Shown here: one piece after another, positions 53,202 to 59,795 of the stretch
Layout of the letters: each line of letters begins with the position of its first letter
Position numbering within the stretch: the first letter of the stretch is position 1
DNA from: Streptomyces sp. CB02056
GTDB lineage: Bacteria; Actinomycetota; Actinomycetes; Streptomycetales; Streptomycetaceae
Reading direction: 5' to 3'
Length of the DNA stretch: 64,000 nucleotides
Assembly (NCBI RefSeq): GCF_001905545.1
Contig: NZ_LIPD01000004.1
Span: forward strand, 224,578-288,577
Made by a program: the position numbers and the translations under genes
The notes under the pieces: model-generated
What the model was told of the DNA's origin: nothing
Database searches by the model: none
What the model saw: only the letters and a program-made list of their open reading frames with translations

Positions 53202-55568
53202 TCAGGAGGCCGGGCCCACCCGGACGGTGGTGATCCTGCCGCCCTGGGACTCCCGGACGACCTCGATCTTCGTGTTGGTGTCCGGGACCTTCACCGTCAG
53301 CTGCGGCGTGGCCGGGTCGCCGTACACCCCGGTGCGGTCGTTGAAGACCGGGACGGCCGGCTTCGACGGGATGCGCACCGCGACGCCGCCCTTGTGCAGG
53401 GTGAACGCCGTGGTCGGCTTGAGCGAGAAGGTCGCGTCGTAGGTCTGCGCCCGCCCGTTGACCAGCGTCCCGTCGCCGAAGCGGATCGGCGCCGGACGGG
53501 CGTCGATCGGCAGGATCAGCCCGCCGCCGGGGTGGTCCTTGGTGTTGTTGTCACCGTACGAGGTGTCCCACAGCCAGATCAGGACGCCCTCCTGGTACGG
53601 GTAGTTGTCCACCACGTTGGCCTTGCCCGCGACGCCGCTGTAGCCGAAGTTGTACGGGCCGGTCTTCAGGAACTCGCCGTAGCCGGTGTAGCGGCGGTTC
53701 TCGGCGAGGTACGCGCGCGGGTGCTGCTTGACGGCGGTGCGGCCGTCGATGATGGTGAAGCCGCCGGCCGTCCAGCCGTTCGCGCCGTTCTCGGCGCCGT
53801 CGGCGAACAGCACGGCGGCGCCGGCGGTGGCCTTGACGGCGTCCACCAGCACGCCCCGGCCGTGGGTGTTGCCGTCCGAGGTGACGTGGAAGCGCAGCCG
53901 GACCTGCTGGCCGAGGTAGCCGTCCAGCGGGATGTGCAGCTGCTTGTAGCTGCCGGAACTGCCGCTCAGACCAGGGGTGTTGGCGCTGGTGTTGCCGATC
54001 GGGGCGCCGTCCACGGTGCCGCCGAGGGAGGTCCAGTGCTTGCCCTGGTCGGTGGAGGCCTCGACGGTCAGGAAGTCGTAGTCCTGCTCGGTGTCGTACC
54101 AGACCGCCGCGTCCAGGGCGGCCGGTCCGGCGGCGGTGCGCAGGTCGACGTCCCGGGCCAGGGAGTTGTCGAGGTTGTCGCCGGTGTCGCTCCACCACTG
54201 CCGGCCGCCCTCGTAGGGGTCGGCGAGGTCGGTGCGGGTGGTGCCGTCCGGCAGGTGGACCAGGACGGCCTGGGCCTGGTCGGTGTTGTAGCTGCTCACC
54301 CCGAGTGCGTGGGTGGAGCGGGTGGCGGCCTGCGCCTCGTCGTAGTCGAGCCAGCCGAACTGCAGCTTGCTCCAGGCGTCGAGGTCGCCGGGGTAGCCGC
54401 CGGTGGTGTTCGGACCCTTGCCCAGGTAGGAGCCGGAGGACATCAGCGACCAGAAGTTGACGCTGTTGTCACCGCCGTTGGTGGGGTACAGGTCGGGCAG
54501 GCCGAGGTTGTGGCCGAACTCGTGGGCGAACAGGCCGACGCCGCTGTTCTCGCCCGCCTGGACGTAGTCGTAGACGTACAGGCCGGTGTCGCCGACGGGG
54601 GCGCCGCCGATCTTGTTGCCCTCCGGGCCGGTCTGCCCGGTCGCGTCCGGGAAGGTCCAACTGCGGTGCGCCCACAGCGCGTCGGCGCCCTGGGCGCCGC
54701 CGCCCCAGGTCTCGTCCACGCCCGCGTGCACCACGACGACGTTGTCCAGGTAGCCGTCCGGCTGGGCGAACTCGCCGTTCTTGTCGTGGTCGTAGCGGTC
54801 GTAGACGTCGTACTGGGCGAGCTGCGCCTTGATGTCGGCGGCGGAGCGGCCCTTGGCGACCTCGCCGTCGTACCAGGCCTTCACGGCGTCCCGGATGAAC
54901 TCCTGGCCCTGGGTCCAGGCGCCGGAGCCCTGCGGGCCCTTGTTGCTGCCGTAGCGGGCCTCGTTGTACGGGACGGTGACCCAGTCGCTGACGGTGCCTT
55001 CGACGTCGTACCGGCCGGAGGACTGGGTGCGGTAGTAGTTGCGCATCGACACCGCGCCGGGCGTGTCGTCGAAGAACATCTTCTGGTAGTAGCCGCGGTC
55101 GAAGTCCTGTGACCACAGGGTGTGGTTGTCGTCCTTGCCCGGCTTGGGGATCTGGTTGTGGGCCGGGCCGGGGGTGCCGCCGTAGCGGGGCTGGCCGTTC
55201 CACTGGGTGGTGTTGTCGACCTGGTCGCCGAACTGGGCGAGGATCACGAAGACCTTGTCCGTGCGCTGGTGCGCGAGCTGGACGTAGTCGTTGCCGACCT
55301 TCACCTTCGCCGGGGCCCGCTTGCCGGCGGCCTTGGCGACGGTGCCCTTGTTGAGCTGCTCCAGGGCCTTGCCGCGCAGCGCCTGGCGCTCGCGCTCCTG
55401 GGGCGCGAGCGGGGCGGGCGGGGCCTCGGCGCCCTGTTGGGCGTCGGCGGACGCGGCGGCGAGGGTGGCGGGGGTCGGGGGTGCGGCCTGGGCGGGGGTG
55501 CCCAGCAGGGTGGCCGCTATCGCACTCGTGGTGAGTGCGGCGGCGAGGGCCGCGGACAGTCTGCGCAA
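53202..55568 (-). CDS. Secreted immune inhibitor A-like metalloprotease (peptidase M6)
   Basis: A 788-residue exported zinc protease. The Sec signal peptide (MRRLSAALAAALTTSAIAATLLGTPAQA, cut near residue 28) is followed by a propeptide, the M6 domain with zinc motif HEFGHNLGLPDLY beginning at His349, and C-terminal beta domains (MAM-like, with FADGAENGANGW). The start is TTG at 55568 with GAAAGGA upstream. Family members degrade extracellular proteins, including collagen-like and host-defence proteins in Bacillus. Box e lies 58 bases upstream, linking it to the putative hydroxyproline/peptide regulon. Confidence 0.92.
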   Translation of the reverse strand: MRRLSAALAAALTTSAIAATLLGTPAQAAPPTPATLAAASADAQQGAEAPPAPLAPQERERQALRGKALEQLNKGTVAKAAGKRAPAKVKVGNDYVQLAHQRTDKVFVILAQFGDQVDNTTQWNGQPRYGGTPGPAHNQIPKPGKDDNHTLWSQDFDRGYYQKMFFDDTPGAVSMRNYYRTQSSGRYDVEGTVSDWVTVPYNEARYGSNKGPQGSGAWTQGQEFIRDAVKAWYDGEVAKGRSAADIKAQLAQYDVYDRYDHDKNGEFAQPDGYLDNVVVVHAGVDETWGGGAQGADALWAHRSWTFPDATGQTGPEGNKIGGAPVGDTGLYVYDYVQAGENSGVGLFAHEFGHNLGLPDLYPTNGGDNSVNFWSLMSSGSYLGKGPNTTGGYPGDLDAWSKLQFGWLDYDEAQAATRSTHALGVSSYNTDQAQAVLVHLPDGTTRTDLADPYEGGRQWWSDTGDNLDNSLARDVDLRTAAGPAALDAAVWYDTEQDYDFLTVEASTDQGKHWTSLGGTVDGAPIGNTSANTPGLSGSSGSYKQLHIPLDGYLGQQVRLRFHVTSDGNTHGRGVLVDAVKATAGAAVLFADGAENGANGWTAGGFTIIDGRTAVKQHPRAYLAENRRYTGYGEFLKTGPYNFGYSGVAGKANVVDNYPYQEGVLIWLWDTSYGDNNTKDHPGGGLILPIDARPAPIRFGDGTLVNGRAQTYDATFSLKPTTAFTLHKGGVAVRIPSKPAVPVFNDRTGVYGDPATPQLTVKVPDTNTKIEVVRESQGGRITTVRVGPAS

Positions 55569-55625
55569 CTGACCGGTCCTTTCCGGGGGATGGGGGTGCC
55601 TCGGTCATCGGTAGGTGAAGCGCAG

Positions 55626-55651
55626 GTAATATTTCACATGTCACGGGTTAC
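55626..55651. promoter_or_regulatory. GntR-type box (site e) and second motif upstream of the M6 protease gene
   Basis: GTAATATTTCACAT (55626-55639) matches site a at 13 of 14 positions; on the gene strand it contains AATATT, a plausible -10. It is directly followed by GTCACGGGTTAC (55640-55651), the counterpart of GTTACGGGTCAC at site d. Confidence 0.68.
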
Positions 55652-55674
55652 GTGAAAGAGGTGTGCGGCAAGCG

Positions 55675-55708
55675 GAAGGGCGCCGCACCCGGGGGTGCGA
55701 CGCCCTTC
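55675..55708 (-). terminator. Terminator after the S9 peptidase gene
   Basis: Stem GAAGGGCG-x-CGCACC paired with GGTGCG-x-CGCCCTTC, with a 4-base loop, lies about 40 bases past the stop on the minus strand. Confidence 0.75.
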
Positions 55709-55750
55709 GACTGCCGGGCCGTCACCCGGCGGCCCCGACGCTGCTGCGGA

Positions 55751-57817
55751 TCAGCCCAAGGAGGCCCGCAGGAAGGCGAGTTCGGCCTGGGCCAGCTGCT
55801 CCAGCAGCCCGCCCGGGGTCATGTGGGTGGCGCCGGGCAGCGGCAGCACGTTGTGCGGGCGGCCGGCCCGGGTGAGCGCCTGGGAGAGCAGCAGGGTGTG
55901 CGAGGGGTGGACGTTGTCGTCGGCCAGCCCGTGGATCAGCAGCAGCGGCCTGTTCAGACCGGGCGCGTCGGGGAGCAGGCAGTCGTCGGCGTAGCCCTCC
56001 GGATTCTCCTGCGGCAGGCCGAGGTAGCGCTCGGTGTACGCGGTGTCGTAGAGCCGGAAGTCGGTGGGCGGGGCGCCCGCGCAGGCGGCGTGGAAGACGT
56101 CTGGCCGGCGCAGCACGGCGAGCGCCGCGAAGTAGCCGCCGTACGACCAGCCGCGCACGCCGACCCGGCCGAGGTCGAGGTCCGGGTGCCGCTCGGCGAG
56201 CGCGTGCAGCGCGTCGACCTGGTCGTCCAGCGCCACCTGGGACATCCGCCGGAAGATGGTGCGGGAGAAGTCCGGGGAGACGAACGGGGTGCCGCCGTTG
56301 TCGACGGTGACCACCGCGAAGCCCTGGTCGGCCCACCACTGCTTGAGCTGCCAGCGGCGCGGTTCGGCGGCCACCGCCTGGTAGCCGGGCCCGCCGTAGA
56401 CGTCCAGCAGGACGGGCAGCCGGGTGCCGGGGACGTGGCCGCGCGGGTACACCACGGCGCTGGGCAGGGCGCGTTCGGTGACCCGGGCGAGCTGCGGCTC
56501 CACCCGGTGGGGCAGCGGCTCGCTGAGGTCGGTGAGCGCCAGCTCGTGGCCGTCGCGGCTGATGACGCGCCGGACGCCGTCGGCGGTGGCCGAGGTGAGC
56601 AGCAGGGTGTCGGCGGCGGCGAGCGCCGAGTGCAGGCCGGGGCCGGAGGCGAGCGGCTCGGGTGCGCCGCCGTCCGGGTCGACCAGGTGGACGTACTGGT
56701 CGAACGGGTCGCCCTCGCCGGTCTCGCAGAGCAGTCGGCCGTGCAGCCGGCCGACGACCCGGCGGATCTGCAGGCCGGTGGTGTCCAGCGGCTTGCCGTC
56801 GAGCGCGAGGCCGCGGGCCTGCGGGGTGTCGTGGACGGTGAGCAGCCGGCCGTCGGCCAGCCGGGCGGGGGTGCCGGGCAGGTCGTCCACCCAGAACTCG
56901 TCGGTGGTGCGGGAGAGTTCGGCGGTGTCACCGGTGGCCGGGTCGGCGCTCAGCAGCAGCACGTTCTGCTGCAGGCGGTCGGCGACGGTGAGCAGCACCT
57001 CGTCGGTGGAGGTCCAGGAGGCGGCGCAGAGGTACGGGAACTCCTCGGTGTCCCAACGCAGTCGGACCCGGGTGCCGTCGAGGCCGAGCACCCAGAGCTG
57101 GACGTCCGCGTTGGGGCCGCCGGCCTGCGGGTAGGCGAAGTCCTCGGGGGCCTCGCCGGGGTGCGCCGGGTCGGCGAAGTACCGTCGGGGGACGGCGGAT
57201 TCGTCGACCCGGGCGGCCAGCAGCGCGCCGCCGTCCGGGCGCCACCAGTGGCCCCGGTGGCGGCCGAGCTCCTCGGCGGCGGCGAACTCGGCGACGCCCC
57301 AGCGGGCGCCGTCGGCGGGGGAGAGCGGTTCGAGGCCGGGGGTGACGTACAGGGCGTCCTCGGCGACGTAGGCGACGCGCTGTCCGGTGGCGTCCGGCCG
57401 GGGGTCGAACGCGGGCCCGGCGACCGGGAGTTCGTCGCTGGTGCCGGCGGTGGTGTCGGTGCGGAACAGCCGGCCGTCCAGGGTGAAGACGGCGGTGGCG
57501 AGGTCGGCGGTGGCGGCGTACGTGCCGATCCCGGCGGCGACCAGCCGGCTGCGTTCGCGCAGCCGGCGCTCGACCACGGGCAGGTCGTCGCGCCGGCCGG
57601 TGCGGCCGGGCAGCAGCGCGGCCGGGTCGGCGACCAGCCGCTCCTCGCCGGTGGCGGTGTCGAGCAGGTGGAGGCGGTCGACCGGATCCTCCGGACCGCT
57701 GGAGCGGAGGAGCAGCAGCCGGGTACCGTCCTCGGCGAAGGTGTACGCACGCGGCGCGCCGAAGGTGAACCGACCGGTACGGGCGCTGAGGGCAAGGAAG
57801 GCGTCGGTGATGGTCAC
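55751..57817 (-). CDS. S9-family dipeptidyl peptidase (DPP IV-like)
   Basis: A serine peptidase of about 688 residues with no signal peptide. The N-terminal two-thirds is a beta-propeller; the C-terminal alpha/beta-hydrolase domain has nucleophile Ser558 in RGWSYGGYF, the acid region GLADDNVHP and His in GATHMTPGG. Relatives release X-Pro dipeptides or cut after proline in short peptides. The start is uncertain: GTG at 57817 fits homologues, whereas ATG at 57865 directly abuts box f and could be a leaderless start of 704 residues. It is divergent from the class V aminotransferase gene. Confidence 0.88.
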   Translation of the reverse strand: MTITDAFLALSARTGRFTFGAPRAYTFAEDGTRLLLLRSSGPEDPVDRLHLLDTATGEERLVADPAALLPGRTGRRDDLPVVERRLRERSRLVAAGIGTYAATADLATAVFTLDGRLFRTDTTAGTSDELPVAGPAFDPRPDATGQRVAYVAEDALYVTPGLEPLSPADGARWGVAEFAAAEELGRHRGHWWRPDGGALLAARVDESAVPRRYFADPAHPGEAPEDFAYPQAGGPNADVQLWVLGLDGTRVRLRWDTEEFPYLCAASWTSTDEVLLTVADRLQQNVLLLSADPATGDTAELSRTTDEFWVDDLPGTPARLADGRLLTVHDTPQARGLALDGKPLDTTGLQIRRVVGRLHGRLLCETGEGDPFDQYVHLVDPDGGAPEPLASGPGLHSALAAADTLLLTSATADGVRRVISRDGHELALTDLSEPLPHRVEPQLARVTERALPSAVVYPRGHVPGTRLPVLLDVYGGPGYQAVAAEPRRWQLKQWWADQGFAVVTVDNGGTPFVSPDFSRTIFRRMSQVALDDQVDALHALAERHPDLDLGRVGVRGWSYGGYFAALAVLRRPDVFHAACAGAPPTDFRLYDTAYTERYLGLPQENPEGYADDCLLPDAPGLNRPLLLIHGLADDNVHPSHTLLLSQALTRAGRPHNVLPLPGATHMTPGGLLEQLAQAELAFLRASLG

Positions 57818-57865
57818 GGCCCGATGGTGGTCGCGCGGTGCGTGTCCCGACCAGTAGTCTGTCAT

Positions 57866-57879
57866 GTGAAATGTCACAC
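57866..57879. promoter_or_regulatory. GntR-type box (site f) between the S9 peptidase and aminotransferase genes
   Basis: GTGAAATGTCACAC matches site b at 13 of 14 positions and lies between the divergent genes, 31 bases from the aminotransferase GTG. A flanking GTCAT makes the site nearly symmetrical, so it may serve both directions. Confidence 0.68.
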
Positions 57880-57909
57880 ACCAGTGTGCGCCAGTGAGCG
57901 GAGGAAACC

Positions 57910-59082
57910 GTGATCGAGGACCTGCGGACCGTCGAACCCCCGGCGCCACTGCCCGCCGCCGACGGGCTGTTCAGCGTGTCGCCGCGGACCGCGCACCTGA
58001 ACCACGGCTCCTTCGGCGCCGTGCCCGTCCCCGTCCAGCGGGCGCAGGACCGGCTGCGCACCGAGCACGAGCAGGACCCGGACGGCTTCTTCGCCGACCT
58101 CCCGGCCCGGATCGCCGCCGCCCGCGCCCTGATCGCCGCCGAACTCGACACCGACCCGGACCGGCTCGCGCTCGTCTCCAACGTCACCGAGGCGGTCGCG
58201 ATCGCCCTCGACAGCATCCCGTTCGCGCCCGGCGACCGGATCCTGGTCACCGACCACGGCTACGGCGCGGTGACCCAGGCCGCCGCCCGCAAGGCCGCCG
58301 AGACCGGCGCCGAACTCGTGGTGGCCCCCGTCCCGCTGGACGCCCCCGACGAGCAGGCCGTCCGGGAGGCGGTGCTCGCCGCCGTGGACGGCCGCACCAC
58401 CGTCGCCGTCCTGGACCAGCTCACCTCGCCCACCGCCCGCCTGGTCGCCGGCCCGGCCCTGCTCGCCGACCTGCGCGCCCGCGGCGTGACCACCGTGGTG
58501 GACGGCGCCCACGCCCCCGGCATGCTGCCCGCCCCGATCGACCCGAACGCCGACTTCTGGTTCGGCAACCTGCACAAGTGGGCCTTCGCCCCGCGCGCCA
58601 CCGGGGTGCTCGCCGTCCGCCCCGAGTGGACCGGCCGGGTGCGCCCGCTGGCACTGTCCTGGGAGCACGACAAGGGCTTCCCGGGCAACGTCGAGTGGCG
58701 CGGCACCTGCGACTACACGCCCTGGCTGGCCGCCCCGGCCGGCTTCGAGCTGCTGCGCGGCCTCGGCCACCCGGCGGTGGCCGCCCACAACACCGCCCTC
58801 GCCGCGTACGGCCGCCATGCGCTGACCGAGCGGGCCGGCCTGGCGCCGCTGCCCGCGACGCCCGGGGTGTGGATGCGCACCGTCCGGTTGCCGGCCGGGT
58901 ACGGCGAGACCGAGCCGCAGGTGAAGGCGCTGATGGCCGAGGTGTGGCACCGGTTCGGCACCCGGATCGCCGTCCGCCCCTGGGCCGGCGGCGGGGTGCT
59001 GCGGGTCAGCGCGCAGCTGTACAACCGGCCGGAGGAGTACGAGCGGCTGGCGGACGGGCTGGCGGAGCTGCTGAAGGGCTAG
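57910..59082 (+). CDS. Class V aminotransferase-fold PLP enzyme, isopenicillin N epimerase-like
   Basis: A 390-residue cytoplasmic pyridoxal-phosphate enzyme. The cofactor lysine is Lys223 in NLHKWAFAP, and the PLP aspartate is in VVDGAHAPGM. The N-terminus HLNHGSFGAVP and overall length match the CefD-like subgroup, whose known members include an amino-acid epimerase and cysteine-desulphurase-like enzymes. No beta-lactam genes are nearby. GTG at 57910 follows GAGCGGAGGAAACC. Box f in its promoter suggests a role with peptide or amino-acid catabolism, for example on D/L-residues; the reaction is not known. Confidence 0.88.
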   Translation: MIEDLRTVEPPAPLPAADGLFSVSPRTAHLNHGSFGAVPVPVQRAQDRLRTEHEQDPDGFFADLPARIAAARALIAAELDTDPDRLALVSNVTEAVAIALDSIPFAPGDRILVTDHGYGAVTQAAARKAAETGAELVVAPVPLDAPDEQAVREAVLAAVDGRTTVAVLDQLTSPTARLVAGPALLADLRARGVTTVVDGAHAPGMLPAPIDPNADFWFGNLHKWAFAPRATGVLAVRPEWTGRVRPLALSWEHDKGFPGNVEWRGTCDYTPWLAAPAGFELLRGLGHPAVAAHNTALAAYGRHALTERAGLAPLPATPGVWMRTVRLPAGYGETEPQVKALMAEVWHRFGTRIAVRPWAGGGVLRVSAQLYNRPEEYERLADGLAELLKG

Positions 59083-59152
59083 GCGCGGCGGTCCTCCCCG
59101 GGCCGGTCCGGTCTTTCCCGGGCCGGTCCGGGCTTCCCCGGATCGGCCGGGG

Positions 59153-59527
59153 TCAGACCTCCAGCGCGAGTGCGATCTGGGTGAGCCGGTGGCGGGCCAT
59201 CGCCAGGTTGGAGCGGCTGCGGTGGAGCGCGAGGAAGAGGAAGAGTCCGCGTGCGCCGGGCGCCGTGAGCGGCCGGACCAGGTGGTACTGGTGGGTCAGC
59301 GTGGTCAGGATGTCCTCGATCTCGACGTCGTGCAGGTTGAGCATCTCCATCGTGCGCATCTTGGCGCGGACCACGTCGGTGTTGCCCGCCGCGGCGACGT
59401 TCAGGTCCAGCTCGGCGCCGTCCCCCAGGGTGCCGAGGGCCATGCCGCTGCCGCAGTCGACCAGGGCGACGCCGATCGCGCCCTCGATCGCCATGGACTC
59501 CTTGAGGGACGTCTCCAGGTTCGCCAT
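59153..59527 (-). CDS. Roadblock/LC7-domain-like protein
   Basis: A 124-residue protein with the pattern of actinobacterial roadblock proteins (AIGVALVDCGSGMALGTLGDGAELDLNVAAAGNTDVVRAKM). Such proteins often modulate small GTPases, for example in streptomycete conservons, but no GTPase or sensor gene is adjacent. ATG at 59527 follows GGGAGGA; the upstream open frame is not conserved. It lies between the aminotransferase and helicase genes, on the opposite strand. Confidence 0.8.
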   Translation of the reverse strand: MANLETSLKESMAIEGAIGVALVDCGSGMALGTLGDGAELDLNVAAAGNTDVVRAKMRTMEMLNLHDVEIEDILTTLTHQYHLVRPLTAPGARGLFLFLALHRSRSNLAMARHRLTQIALALEV

Positions 59528-59795
59528 CGTGGCGGTCCTCCCGTGTCGTGGTGGCTGGGACGACGACGGTAGGGAGCCGTCACCGGCCTCCACCAGGAAT
59601 GACCGGAGACGATCGGGCCTGACTCCGTCCCGATCACTTGAAGACATTTGCAACTATGGATCTGAGAGGGAACTGATCCCGGGAGTGTGCCGAGGGAGTG
59701 AATCCGTCGCACGGAAAAACGGTGCTATCGATGTCAGTCCACCCGGGTAACCTCTCGCTGAGATGCGAGATCACACCAATCACACCCGGACGGCG

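Noticed and set aside
53394..57913. Long plus-strand open frames opposite the M6 protease and S9 peptidase genes
   Set aside because: They give low-complexity valine/glycine-rich sequences with no motifs, while the minus strand encodes complete peptidases with catalytic residues.
57910..59082. Isopenicillin N epimerase as a sign of a beta-lactam cluster
   Set aside because: No ACV synthetase, isopenicillin N synthase or expandase genes are in the window; the fold is shared by many unrelated PLP enzymes.
25345..59795. The accessory block as an integrative conjugative element or prophage
   Set aside because: No integrase, excisionase, replication or transfer genes, no flanking tRNA and no att-like repeats were seen.
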